Shown here piece after piece: positions 1 to 8,184 of a DNA stretch of 64,000 bases (position 1 is its first letter; every line of letters begins with the position of its first letter). Location: contig NZ_CANMQQ010000003.1 of the NCBI RefSeq assembly GCF_947500045.1, positions 310,001 to 374,000 on the forward strand, given 5' to 3'. The stretch is from an uncultured Ruegeria sp. (lineage in GTDB: Bacteria > Pseudomonadota > Alphaproteobacteria > Rhodobacterales > Rhodobacteraceae). A model generated the notes under the pieces. That model searched no databases. It was not told the origin of the DNA and saw only the letters and a program-made list of their open reading frames with translations. The position numbers and the translations under genes are program-made.

Positions 1-136
1 GCCCGGCCCCATCGGCTGGGCTGACCGGCGCGGTGACCCGATGGGCGTGATGTTGGACGATGTGATCGCAGGCGTCTTTGCCGCCACCGGCGTGGTCATC
101 CTTGCCGGTATCGCACATGGAGTGATGGGCCTGTGA
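1..136 (+). CDS. pgpA: Phosphatidylglycerophosphatase A, C-terminal fragment (cut by window edge)
   Basis: The frame open from position 2 to the TGA at 134-136 encodes about 44 residues, including WADR, GVMLDDVIAGVFA and a final hydrophobic stretch. This matches the end of PgpA, the inner-membrane enzyme that dephosphorylates phosphatidylglycerophosphate to phosphatidylglycerol; the DD pair lies in its conserved C-terminal motif. The 5' part lies outside the window. The stop overlaps the GTG start of the next gene by four bases (GTGA), so the two are probably translationally coupled. The identification rests on a short fragment. Confidence 0.8.
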   Translation, partial: PGPIGWADRRGDPMGVMLDDVIAGVFAATGVVILAGIAHGVMGL

Positions 137-615
137 CAGTGACCGACCTACTGGACCGCGCCAAAGCGCAGGGCGTGATGATCACCACCGCCGAAAGCTG
201 CACGGGCGGCATGGTCGCTGTTGCGCTGACCGACATCCCCGGCAGCTCTGCCGTGGTCGAGCGCGGTTTCGTCACCTACACCAACACCGCCAAGCAAGAG
301 ATGCTGGGCGTGCGTGCCGATACACTTGAGGCACATGGTGCCGTCTCAGAGGAAGTGGCGCGCGAAATGGCCGAAGGTGCGCTGCGCAATTCACAGGCGC
401 AGCTGGCGGTCTCGATCACCGGCATCGCTGGCCCCGGCGGGTCAGAGTATAAACCCGAAGGCCGAGTTTGTTTTGGTCTGGCTGCCAATGATCAGGCCAC
501 ACGTACCGAAACAATCGAATTCGGCGCATTGGGGCGTAACAATGTGCGCCGCGCTGCCCGTGATCATGCACTGGTCCTTCTGAACAACGCGCTTTGCACC
601 CCGCCGCAGGATTAG
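133..615 (+). CDS. pncC: CinA C-terminal domain protein, nicotinamide-nucleotide amidohydrolase
   Basis: This 160-residue protein is the stand-alone CinA C-terminal domain. TAESCTGG near residues 18-25 carries the family's conserved serine region, and SITGIAGPGG lies near residue 95. Proteins of this family deamidate NMN to nicotinic acid mononucleotide in pyridine nucleotide recycling. The N-terminal MoaB-like domain of full-length CinA is absent, as in E. coli PncC (YgaD). The GTG start is fixed by the four-base overlap with pgpA. The start is sound; the exact substrate is inferred from the family. Confidence 0.85.
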   Translation: MTVTDLLDRAKAQGVMITTAESCTGGMVAVALTDIPGSSAVVERGFVTYTNTAKQEMLGVRADTLEAHGAVSEEVAREMAEGALRNSQAQLAVSITGIAGPGGSEYKPEGRVCFGLAANDQATRTETIEFGALGRNNVRRAARDHALVLLNNALCTPPQD

Positions 616-703
616 AAAAACCTGCATGGCGTGGGATTTCCCAATGAACAAGGTTGCCATGCGGCCTGTCTTTGCGGCAGCTATCACGATTGTGAGGGCA
701 AAG

Positions 704-778
704 ATGGTTGCACCTCATACCCCGCCTCGCGTAAACGCCGACAACAAGACAACGGCCTTACTATCTTTTCTGCAATGA
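704..778 (+). CDS. Possible 24-codon leader peptide upstream of pyrE
   Basis: An ATG at 704 preceded by a good Shine-Dalgarno sequence (GAGGG, 694-698) opens a 24-codon ORF ending at the TGA 776-778. It is too short to judge by composition. It sits in the otherwise empty 330-base gap between pncC and pyrE and is followed by two overlapping hairpins (822-845 and 841-867), an arrangement typical of transcription attenuators. No experiment or homologue supports it here; it could equally be chance within a small RNA gene. Confidence 0.3.
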   Translation: MVAPHTPPRVNADNKTTALLSFLQ

Positions 779-840
779 AAGATCGGGCCTTTTACAGGAG
801 CAGTTGAGCCCACCTCAAACTGCTTTGCCCGCAAGGGCAC

Positions 841-870
841 AAAGCGGACCTCTTTGGGGTCCGCTTTTCT
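841..870 (+). terminator. Intrinsic terminator / candidate attenuator ahead of pyrE
   Basis: AAAGCGGACC (841-850) pairs perfectly with GGTCCGCTTT (858-867) around a 7-base loop, followed by TTCTTTT. A second hairpin with a GCAA tetraloop, GCTTTGCCC (822-830) with GGG (835-837) and CAAAGC (840-845), uses the first bases of the terminator stem, so the two folds compete. The terminator lies 78 bases upstream of the pyrE start. It may end the pgpA-pncC transcript, end a small RNA, or attenuate pyrE. The rest of 616-945 shows no other gene, apart from palindromes such as TGGGATTTCCCA near 643. Confidence 0.7.
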
Positions 871-945
871 TTTGCACGCCTCTCGACTCTGACCTTGTGG
901 ACGGGCTATCAGCCCGCAACGTCATTTCAGCACCGAGGTCCCGAC

Positions 946-1626
946 ATGATCCCCAGTTCCTTTCCCGATAGCACTGAAATCGCCCGCCTGACTGCGCGGA
1001 TGTTGCTGGAGATCAAAGCCGTCCACTTCAATTCGCGTGAGCCGTTCACCCTGTCCTCTGGCCTGCCCAGCCCGACCTATATCGACTGCCGCAAGCTGAT
1101 CTCGTACCCGCGCATCCGCTCGACCCTTATGGATTTCCTGACCGTCACCGTGATGCGCGACGCGGGCTTTGAAGCCTTCGACAACATTGCCGGTGGTGAG
1201 ACTGCAGGCATACCCTTTGCCGCAATGGTGGCTGAACGCATGGCCCTGCCGATGACATACGTGCGCAAGAAGCCCAAAGGCTATGGCCGCAACGCCCGCA
1301 TCGAAGGCGCGATGGGCGAAGGCGAACGGGTCCTGTTGGTCGAGGATCTGACGACTGATGGCGGATCAAAACTGTCTTTCGTGGATGCGATCCGCGACAC
1401 CGGCGCGACATGTGGGCATACGGCCGTGATCTTCTATTACGGCATCTTCCCCGAAACGGAAAAAACGCTGGGTGATCATGGCATACAACTGCATCACCTG
1501 TGCACCTGGTGGGATGTGCTGGCCGAGGCCAAGGCACAAAAGGCCTTTGATGAAGAAACCCTTAGTGATGTCGAGGCCTTTTTGAATGACCCGCGCGGCT
1601 GGCAGGACGCCAATAAAACCACGTAA
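946..1626 (+). CDS. pyrE: Orotate phosphoribosyltransferase
   Basis: This 226-residue cytoplasmic enzyme makes OMP from orotate and PRPP, the fifth step of pyrimidine synthesis. [18 protein letters not shown] near residues 30-47 and the PRPP-binding loop [13 protein letters not shown] near residues 128-140 identify it. I chose the ATG at 946 because GAGGT (935-939) stands six bases upstream; the frame is open further upstream to a TTG, but that extension lacks a ribosome site. It stands alone between pncC and dnaB. The leader at 704-870 suggests pyrimidine-responsive attenuation, as in enteric pyrE, though that is inference. Confidence 0.93.
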   Translation: MIPSSFPDSTEIARLTARMLLEIKAVHFNSREPFTLSSGLPSPTYIDCRKLISYPRIRSTLMDFLTVTVMRDAGFEAFDNIAGGETAGIPFAAMVAERMALPMTYVRKKPKGYGRNARIEGAMGEGERVLLVEDLTTDGGSKLSFVDAIRDTGATCGHTAVIFYYGIFPETEKTLGDHGIQLHHLCTWWDVLAEAKAQKAFDEETLSDVEAFLNDPRGWQDANKTT

Positions 1627-1632
1627 AACTCA

Positions 1633-1785
1633 TGTGGATAGATTGGGGATAAGCACAGAAGAATCGGCGCGCGCGCCACGATATCTAGTGACTTTTCCGT
1701 CGATTTCTACATAATAAGCTACGCACACGCAGGTATCGGAACTGTCAGGAAAGTTATCCCAAGGCTTTACCCCAACTTAGCCACA
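1633..1785. promoter_or_regulatory. Cluster of DnaA-box-like 9-mers upstream of dnaB
   Basis: The pyrE-dnaB gap holds TGTGGATAG (1633-1641), TGGGGATAA (1644-1652) and TTAGCCACA (1777-1785), each one mismatch from the DnaA box TTATCCACA or its complement, plus TTATCCCAA (1754-1762) with two mismatches. Three 8-of-9 matches in about 150 bases is far above chance. The region between is fairly AT-rich. It could place dnaB under DnaA control or act as a DnaA-binding site; binding is not shown. Confidence 0.45.
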
Positions 1786-1851
1786 AGGATTTCCAGATAG
1801 CTTGCAAACGCATTTCGCGTATAGAACCTCGGGACGGGCAGCGGGGACGAG

Positions 1852-3342
1852 ATGAACGAGATTAGCAGTATCGAGCAGGCAGCGGCACAGATTCAGAGCC
1901 CAGAAACCATGCCGCACTCCATCGAGGCCGAGCAGCAGCTTCTGGGTGCGATTCTAACCAATAATGATCTGTATGACCGAGTTGCGTCGATCATCGGGGC
2001 CGAACATTTTTTTGACCCAGTTCACGCCCGCATCTACGAGGTCGCATCGGCCCGTATCGCCAAGAATGCGCTGGCCTCACCCGTGACGTTGAAATCCTTC
2101 ATGGCCGAAGATGAAGGCCTGAAGGAGTTGGGCGGCCCCGCTTATCTGGTTAAACTGGCCGGGGCGTCGATTAGTGCGTTTGCCGTGCATGACTATGCCC
2201 AAATGATCTATGACCTCGCCATCCGTCGGGAACTTATCCGGTTGGGCCGGGATATCTCGGACAAAGCTGCACGGGTCGATGTCAGCAGCGAGCCCAAAGA
2301 ACAAATCGTCGAGGCCGAGCAACAGCTCTATCAGCTTTCCGAGCAGGGCCAGACCGAACAGGGATTCCAATCCTTCCTCAAGGCGGTCACAGAAGCCGTC
2401 AACGTCACCAATGAGGCGTACCAGCGCGGTGGCGGCATGGCGGGGATTTCCACCGGTCTGGCCGATCTGGACAAACAACTGGGTGGTTTGCACCCTTCTG
2501 ACCTGATCATTCTGGCCGGGCGTCCATCGATGGGTAAAACCTCGCTTGCAACCAACGTCGCGTTCAACGTGGCCAAGGCTTACAAACGCGGCACCAAGCC
2601 TGACGGAAGCGAAGGTGCGATTGACGGCGGTGTGGTTGGATTCTTCTCATTGGAAATGAGCGCGGAACAGCTGGCGGGCCGGGTTCTGGCCGAAGCTTCC
2701 GAGATTTCCAGCCACAAGATCCGCCAAGGTGATATGACCGAGGCCGAGTTCCGACGCTTCGTCGACGCCGCCAAGGAATTGGAAGCCTGCCCTCTTTTCA
2801 TCGATGACACCCCCGCCCTCCCGATCTCACAACTTGCGGCGCGGGCACGCCGGTTGAAACGGACACACGGGCTGGACCTGCTGGTGATCGACTATCTGCA
2901 GCTTTGCCGCGGTATGGCCGAAAATCGCGTCAACGAGATTGCCGAGATTTCAATGGGCATGAAGGCCATCGCCAAGGAACTGAATATCCCGGTCATCGCC
3001 CTGTCACAGCTGTCTCGTCAGGTTGAAAACCGTGATGACAAGCGCCCGCAATTGTCCGACCTGCGGGAATCGGGCTCGATCGAGCAAGACGCCGACGTGG
3101 TGATGTTTGTGTTCCGCGAAGAGTACTACAAGGAACGCGAAAAGCCCGGCGATCACGAGCTGGATAAGATGGAAGAGTGGAAACAGGCCATGGAGAGCCT
3201 GCACGGCAAGGCCGAAATCATCGTCGGCAAGCAACGACACGGCCCCATCGGCACGGTCGAGCTGTCCTTCGAGGCGCAGTTCACCCGCTTTGGCAATCTC
3301 GTCAAACCGTGGCAGCAAGGCGGGCAGATCGAAGAGTATTGA
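1852..3342 (+). CDS. dnaB: Replicative DNA helicase DnaB
   Basis: This 496-residue protein is the hexameric helicase that unwinds DNA ahead of the replication fork. The N-terminal domain begins with PHSIEAEQQLLGAIL (residues 22-36). The RecA-like C-terminal domain has Walker A GRPSMGKTS (about 223-231), the acidic strand LLVIDYLQL (about 343-351) and SQLSRQVE (about 385). An insertion after Walker A (KRGTKPDGSEGAIDGG) is seen in alphaproteobacterial DnaB. GGGGA lies just upstream of the ATG. No intein or break is visible. Confidence 0.96.
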   Translation: MNEISSIEQAAAQIQSPETMPHSIEAEQQLLGAILTNNDLYDRVASIIGAEHFFDPVHARIYEVASARIAKNALASPVTLKSFMAEDEGLKELGGPAYLVKLAGASISAFAVHDYAQMIYDLAIRRELIRLGRDISDKAARVDVSSEPKEQIVEAEQQLYQLSEQGQTEQGFQSFLKAVTEAVNVTNEAYQRGGGMAGISTGLADLDKQLGGLHPSDLIILAGRPSMGKTSLATNVAFNVAKAYKRGTKPDGSEGAIDGGVVGFFSLEMSAEQLAGRVLAEASEISSHKIRQGDMTEAEFRRFVDAAKELEACPLFIDDTPALPISQLAARARRLKRTHGLDLLVIDYLQLCRGMAENRVNEIAEISMGMKAIAKELNIPVIALSQLSRQVENRDDKRPQLSDLRESGSIEQDADVVMFVFREEYYKEREKPGDHELDKMEEWKQAMESLHGKAEIIVGKQRHGPIGTVELSFEAQFTRFGNLVKPWQQGGQIEEY

Positions 3343-3508
3343 CCCTAACGAAATCACCATGCACTAATTCGGCTATGCAATATTCTCTCAAACACTTGCC
3401 ACGTCGTGTCATACTTGCGCGCCACTTCGGGCATCGCCGCAAGCGTTTTGACGGATAGATCGGGGGCACCCTTCGCCCCTGAAACCATCCCAGCAAAGCG
3501 AGAGAGAA

Positions 3509-4447
3509 ATGACAGAATTCACTGAAATCCCGGTCGTTAGGCTGGGTGCGCGCCCTGATGAGGAAATCGCCAGAGATTTTCGCGCCGCTTACGGAACAAC
3601 CGGCTTTGGATATATCGTAGATCACGGCGTCGACCCCGCCCTGATCCGAAATGTGTTTGATGCCTCAAAACACTTCCACGCGTTGGCCTTGGCCAAAAAG
3701 CAGGCAATCGCAGTAGATCGGAGCCATCGCGGCTACATTGCGATCAATACGTCGACGGATGTGAACTCATCACTGGCTGATGTCACAAAGCCCAATCAAT
3801 CCGCCAGTTTCATGATGATGCGCGAAGACGCGCGTGTTGACCCAGATATCTATCTTTCCGGCCCCAATCGGTGGCCCGATCTGCCCGGTTTCCGCGAAAC
3901 GCTTGAGGCCTATGTTGAGGTCATGTCAGAATTGGGCCGCAGGCTGATGCGGATTGCGCTTTTGGCCAGCGGCGCCACTGATTTCTCGGTCTTGTCAGCC
4001 TTTGACGACCCCACCATTTGGTTACGTCTGTTGCACTACCCGCCACAACCCAAGACCAGCCCGGACGATCTGTTCGGTTCTGCACCTCATACGGACTTTG
4101 GATGCCTGACGTTGCTGGCACAGGATCAGGTGGGCGGATTACAGGTTCAGACACCTGCGGGAGCTTGGGTTGACGTCCCATCAAACCCGGATGCGTTTGT
4201 CGTAAACGTGGGCGACATGCTGAACCGAATGAGCAATGGCCAGCTGTTGTCGACACCCCACCGCGTGATCAATCGCTCGGGGCGTGAACGATACAGCGTT
4301 CCTTTCTTCTTTGACCCGCATGTGAATACAATCATCCAACCCTTGCCGGGCACTGGCACACCCAACTTCAATCCACTGATTTTCAGTGATTTCCTACGTT
4401 CTGAGCTGGAAGCAGCGTACGAGGCGCACAAACCGAACAAAAATTAG
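3509..4447 (+). CDS. Isopenicillin N synthase-like 2OG-Fe(II) dioxygenase
   Basis: This 312-residue protein has the two-domain layout of the IPNS-like non-haem iron oxygenases. FGYIVDHGVD near residue 32 is the N-terminal DIOX_N motif. The iron ligands appear as H194 and D196 (APHTDFG) and H251 (STPHRVIN), and RYSVPFFFDP supplies the arginine-x-serine that binds 2-oxoglutarate. The family hydroxylates or oxidises small molecules; the substrate is not apparent. AGCGAGAGAG precedes the ATG. Its neighbours dnaB and alr give no pathway clue. Confidence 0.85.
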   Translation: MTEFTEIPVVRLGARPDEEIARDFRAAYGTTGFGYIVDHGVDPALIRNVFDASKHFHALALAKKQAIAVDRSHRGYIAINTSTDVNSSLADVTKPNQSASFMMMREDARVDPDIYLSGPNRWPDLPGFRETLEAYVEVMSELGRRLMRIALLASGATDFSVLSAFDDPTIWLRLLHYPPQPKTSPDDLFGSAPHTDFGCLTLLAQDQVGGLQVQTPAGAWVDVPSNPDAFVVNVGDMLNRMSNGQLLSTPHRVINRSGRERYSVPFFFDPHVNTIIQPLPGTGTPNFNPLIFSDFLRSELEAAYEAHKPNKN

Positions 4448-4496
4448 ATCAATCCCCCCCTTGACGTCGACCACGCCATTGGCATGAACAGCTAGT

Positions 4497-5531
4497 ATGA
4501 GTACCGCACATCTTACCATTAACCTACATGCACTGACACACAACTGGCGTTCGCTGGACGCTAAGACCGATGTCGAAACCGGAGCAGTTGTTAAAGCTGA
4601 TGCCTACGGTCTGGGTGCAGAACCCGTAGCCTGGGCATTGGCCGAAGAAGGTGTGCGGAAATTCTTTGTCGCCGTCGCAGAAGAAGGTGCAACTGTGCGC
4701 GAGGCGGTGGGTCCCGGGCCGTTGGTCGCTGTCTTTTCTGGCCATATGGAGGGCGATGCCGATCTGCTGCGCCAACACAACCTGACGCCTCTGATCAACT
4801 CTCCGCAACAGTTCAAACGCCACCGCGAGGCCCTGCCCGACCACCGCTTTGGTATTCAGCTTGATAGCGGTATGAACCGTCTGGGTCTTGAGCCTGCCGA
4901 CTGGGCCGAGCTGCGGCACGAGGCCCTTGCGCTGGATCCGCTGGTGGTGATGTCTCATCTTGCGTGCGGAGATGAGCCCGAACATCCCATGAATCGGCAG
5001 CAACTGAACACCTTCAAGCAGATGACCGACGGAGTTGAGGCCCCACGTTCGCTTGCGGCGACGGGTGGCACCCTCATGGGGTCGGAATTTCATTTTGATT
5101 TCTGCCGTCCGGGGATCGGTCTTTATGGCGGAATGCCCTTTGCCGGGGCGAAACCGGTTGTCACCGTCGATTTGCCTGTGGTTCAGGTGCGCGACGTCGC
5201 AGTGGGCGAAACTGTGGGCTATGGCAACAGCTGGACCGCACGCCGGCCATCGAAGATCGCAACAGTCGCGGCGGGCTATGCTGATGGGCTACATCGTGCC
5301 ATTGGCGGCGGTATTGACGCATTCGCTGGTGATCAGCCCTGCCCGGTGGTAGGACGTATCTCGATGGACTTGATCACCGTGGATGTAACTGATTTGCCCT
5401 ACGAACCTGACCGCCTGCGAATCCTGAACGGGCACCAAACCGTTGATGACCTGGCCGAAGCTGCCGGAACCATTGGCTATGAAATTCTGACTTCTCTTGG
5501 CAGCCGCTTTTCCCGGGGCTACGTGGAATGA
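4497..5531 (+). CDS. alr: Alanine racemase
   Basis: This 344-residue PLP enzyme interconverts L- and D-alanine for peptidoglycan. [11 protein letters not shown] contains the PLP lysine (K33), and VAAGYADGL near residue 259 carries the second catalytic base, a tyrosine. The C-terminal beta domain follows ([16 protein letters not shown]). Its stop overlaps the start of mlaE by four bases (ATGA), suggesting one transcript with the lipid transporter genes. Confidence 0.94.
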   Translation: MSTAHLTINLHALTHNWRSLDAKTDVETGAVVKADAYGLGAEPVAWALAEEGVRKFFVAVAEEGATVREAVGPGPLVAVFSGHMEGDADLLRQHNLTPLINSPQQFKRHREALPDHRFGIQLDSGMNRLGLEPADWAELRHEALALDPLVVMSHLACGDEPEHPMNRQQLNTFKQMTDGVEAPRSLAATGGTLMGSEFHFDFCRPGIGLYGGMPFAGAKPVVTVDLPVVQVRDVAVGETVGYGNSWTARRPSKIATVAAGYADGLHRAIGGGIDAFAGDQPCPVVGRISMDLITVDVTDLPYEPDRLRILNGHQTVDDLAEAAGTIGYEILTSLGSRFSRGYVE

Positions 5532-6310
5532 ACCCCATCTCATTGCTGGGTGAGCTGGGGCGTGCCATCCTGAGCATGCTGGCCGCGTTTGGCCGCGTCG
5601 CGCTGTTTGCGCTCGACGCGGTTTCGCATATTTTCCGGCCTCCGTTTTATCCCCGCGAATTTGGCATTGCACTGCTGAATATCGGCTGGTTGTCCTTGCC
5701 CGTCGTTGGCCTGACCGCCATCTTCACTGGCGGCGCATTAGCGCTGCAGATCTATGCAGGCGGCGCGCGTTTCAATGCCGAGGCCGTAGTGCCCCAGATC
5801 GTCGCCATCGGCATGGTGCGAGAGCTTGGCCCGGTACTGGTCGGCCTGATGATCGCAGCCCGCGTGACCTCATCCATCGCCGCCGAGATCGCAACTATGA
5901 AAGTGACCGAGCAGATTGACGCGCTGGTCACGCTGTCGACCCATCCGATGAAATACCTCACCGCCCCGCGTGTGCTGGCGGCGCTGCTCACTGTGCCCGT
6001 CCTGGTTGCGATCGGAGATATCATCGGCATTGCAGGTGGTTACACAGTCGCGACGCAAAATCTGGGTTTCAACCCGGCGGCCTATCTTAAAAACACAGTC
6101 GATTTCCTTGAGGTGCGCGACATCGTCTCGTCCCTTGTCAAAGGGGCCGCATTCGGCGTGATCGCCGCCATCATGGGCTGCTATTATGGCATGTCCTCGG
6201 GCCGCGGTGCGCAGGGCGTGGGCCGCGCCACCAAAGGCTCGGTCGAGGCTGCCGCCGTCCTGATCCTCGCAGCCAATTTCGTACTCACAGGGGTGTTCTT
6301 CTCGCTATGA
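5528..6310 (+). CDS. mlaE: MlaE-family ABC transporter permease
   Basis: This 260-residue integral membrane protein has about five hydrophobic segments. The family signature runs from [16 protein letters not shown] to KVTEQIDAL (residues about 97-137), including the EQIDAL element that contacts the ATPase. MlaE permeases move phospholipids between the inner membrane and periplasmic MCE proteins. It overlaps alr upstream and mlaF downstream by four bases each, giving a tightly coupled trio. No MCE (MlaD) gene follows, so the substrate-binding ring must be encoded elsewhere. Confidence 0.92.
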   Translation: MNPISLLGELGRAILSMLAAFGRVALFALDAVSHIFRPPFYPREFGIALLNIGWLSLPVVGLTAIFTGGALALQIYAGGARFNAEAVVPQIVAIGMVRELGPVLVGLMIAARVTSSIAAEIATMKVTEQIDALVTLSTHPMKYLTAPRVLAALLTVPVLVAIGDIIGIAGGYTVATQNLGFNPAAYLKNTVDFLEVRDIVSSLVKGAAFGVIAAIMGCYYGMSSGRGAQGVGRATKGSVEAAAVLILAANFVLTGVFFSL

Positions 6311-7053
6311 TCCGGATGGAGAACGTACATAAAGCCTTTGACGACAACCACGTCCTGCAAGGCATGAACCTTGAGATTCCCAAGGGCACCTCGATGGTCA
6401 TCATCGGCGGCTCGGGCACCGGAAAATCGGTGGCGCTGAAATGCATTCTTGGCCTGATCAAGCCCGACAGCGGCATGATCTATGTCGACGGCAAGGACGC
6501 CCAGAAAGGCGACCGGGATGCGTTTCTGGCCCGCTTCGGGATGCTGTTTCAGGGCGCGGCGCTGTTTGACTCCCTGCCCGTCTGGCAAAACGTCGCATTC
6601 CGCCTGCTGCGCGGTTCGCTGAAACGCCCGGTCGAAGAAGCGCGTGAGATCGCCATCGAGAAATTGCGCCGCGTTGGCCTGAAATCCAATGTCGCCGACC
6701 GGTTGCCTGCGGAACTGTCCGGTGGCATGCAAAAACGCGTCGGCCTCGCCCGCGCGATCGCCGCCGAGCCCGAGATCATCTTTTTTGATGAGCCCACCAC
6801 CGGCCTCGACCCGATCATGTCCGGCGTCATCAACGACCTGATCCGCGAGATCGTGACCGAGATGGGCGCCACCGCGATGACCATCACTCACGACATGAGC
6901 TCGGTCCGCGCGATTGCCGACAACGTGGCTATGCTGCACGGAGGCGTGATCCAGTGGACCGGCCCGGTCGGCCAGATGGATGCCTCGGGTGATCCTTATG
7001 TTGAGCAGTTCATCAGCGGGAGCGCAGAGGGGCCGATTGAGGCAGTGCGGTGA
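6307..7053 (+). CDS. mlaF: MlaF-family ABC transporter ATP-binding protein
   Basis: This 248-residue ATPase energises the MlaE permease. It has Walker A GGSGTGKS (35-42), the signature LSGGMQKRVGLARA (about 138-151), Walker B IIFFDEPTTGLDP (about 157-169) and the switch histidine in ITHDMSS. It starts inside the last codon of mlaE (ATGA). Its final codons contain ATTGAGGCAGT, which recurs exactly 55 bases downstream and opens the next frame (see findings). Confidence 0.92.
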   Translation: MIRMENVHKAFDDNHVLQGMNLEIPKGTSMVIIGGSGTGKSVALKCILGLIKPDSGMIYVDGKDAQKGDRDAFLARFGMLFQGAALFDSLPVWQNVAFRLLRGSLKRPVEEAREIAIEKLRRVGLKSNVADRLPAELSGGMQKRVGLARAIAAEPEIIFFDEPTTGLDPIMSGVINDLIREIVTEMGATAMTITHDMSSVRAIADNVAMLHGGVIQWTGPVGQMDASGDPYVEQFISGSAEGPIEAVR

Positions 7054-7090
7054 ACGCCCCATTAGAAATGGTTTTGGTAAGTCGAGCTGA

Positions 7091-7498
7091 ATTGAGGCAG
7101 TAATTATCTTATTCGCGTTACTCCTGTTCCCCCCGATTACGGCCGCTTGTGTAACGGTTACGCTCGGGCAAAAAATTAAAAATAACTCTGCGCACCGGAA
7201 AATTGGCCGAATACTGATCTGGGCACCAATTCTTTGCTGCGCATGGATATTGCTTTCAATAGTCGTGCTATTTAACTTATCCAGCTTTCCTGAAAGCACT
7301 CAGGATGCGATGTTAACCGGAGATTGGCTGGAATCGGTAGTTGTCGCACCGGTCTTCTTTAGCGCTGTCGCGACGATTGGTGCCGCTACATTTGCGATCG
7401 CCAATCGACTCAACACTTTTCATGCTTTTGCGACCATCGTGTTGTGTATTCCAGCAATAAGGATGTTTTTTACATGGTCATCAGAGTTCTTTGGTTGA
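7091..7498 (+). CDS. Hypothetical four-helix membrane protein with no ordinary start codon
   Basis: The frame is open from 7091 to the stop at 7496-7498, about 135 codons, and encodes four hydrophobic segments (around codons 4-18, 44-62, 82-101 and 110-125). No ATG, GTG or TTG lies in frame before a TTG at 7250, which has no ribosome site and would remove the first helix and part of the second. The frame instead opens with ATT after GAATTGAGGCAG. The stretch is AT-richer than its neighbours. It may be a degraded gene, a gene with an unusual start, or a sequence joined to the end of mlaF by recombination. No family is recognised. Confidence 0.4.
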   Translation: MEAVIILFALLLFPPITAACVTVTLGQKIKNNSAHRKIGRILIWAPILCCAWILLSIVVLFNLSSFPESTQDAMLTGDWLESVVVAPVFFSAVATIGAATFAIANRLNTFHAFATIVLCIPAIRMFFTWSSEFFG

Positions 7499-7581
7499 TC
7501 AACACCTGACCTTTCTAATTTGCATCATGCGAGCAACCAGATCGAATTTTTGCTTGGAATCTCGTTGTCTCTGACCAATGT

Positions 7582-8037
7582 ATGCATATGCTCCGCCTCG
7601 CCACCCTGTCTCTCCTAATCCTCTACCCCATCGCGTGGTTTGCCCCGCTGATGCGCGCAGGGCTCCTCCCGATCTTCGGCCTCAGTGAAATCAGCGTCAT
7701 CACCGGCCTCCAGTCCCTCTGGCGCTCCGACATCTTCCTCGCGCTGATTGTCACCATCTTCGCCCTCTTCGCGCCGTACATCAAAACCATCGGCACCGCG
7801 CTGATCCAATGGAACCTTCTGGACCCGCGCGTCCAACCCGCACTCAACATCCTCGGCAAGCTGGCGATGGCCGATATCTTCCTCATCGCGCTCTATATCA
7901 CGTTGGCCAAAGGCATCTCATACGCGACCATCGAAACGGCCTGGGGCCTCTACCTGTTTACCGGCTGCATTCTGGCCTCGCTGACCTTAGGTCATATTAC
8001 AGAGATGACATTTGGATCACGAAAACCTCAGACCTAA
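7582..8037 (+). CDS. Paraquat-inducible protein A (PqiA) family membrane protein
   Basis: This 151-residue protein has four transmembrane segments. It resembles one PqiA domain: the start LLILYPIAWFAPLMRAG, then GLSEISVITGLQSLW and the interhelical KTIGTALIQWNLLDPR, with LGKLAMADIFLIALYI after it. PqiA works with MCE protein PqiB in envelope lipid transport, so its place downstream of mlaEF is consistent with lipid trafficking. It lacks the cysteine zinc motif of full-length PqiA. The family call is good; the link to MlaEF is inference. Confidence 0.65.
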   Translation: MHMLRLATLSLLILYPIAWFAPLMRAGLLPIFGLSEISVITGLQSLWRSDIFLALIVTIFALFAPYIKTIGTALIQWNLLDPRVQPALNILGKLAMADIFLIALYITLAKGISYATIETAWGLYLFTGCILASLTLGHITEMTFGSRKPQT

Positions 8038-8184
8038 TTGATTGAAAACGTCTTTCTGAGTATCTTTATGATATTTCGAGCAGCAACAAGTTTGTAGTTC
8101 ACGGGTCCTCAGCGGATCATATCGTGATTGATTGTCGTCCGCTTTGGCCCGGTTTTGTATCGGTTAAAGAAGGAGATCGACATC

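Noticed and set aside
616..700. Search for a tRNA among the palindromes after pncC.
   Set aside because: No cloverleaf, anticodon arm or T-loop could be formed.
1820..1825. TATAGA as a -10 element for dnaB.
   Set aside because: No acceptable -35 hexamer lies 16-18 bases upstream; TTGCAA at 1802 is only 12 bases away.
3375..3458. A basic 27-codon ORF between dnaB and the oxygenase gene.
   Set aside because: No ribosome site and no homologue recognised.
6184..7299. A 371-codon open frame on the minus strand.
   Set aside because: It lies antisense to mlaE and mlaF, whose motifs are unmistakable; its low-complexity His/Gly/Asp-rich product matches a shadow frame.
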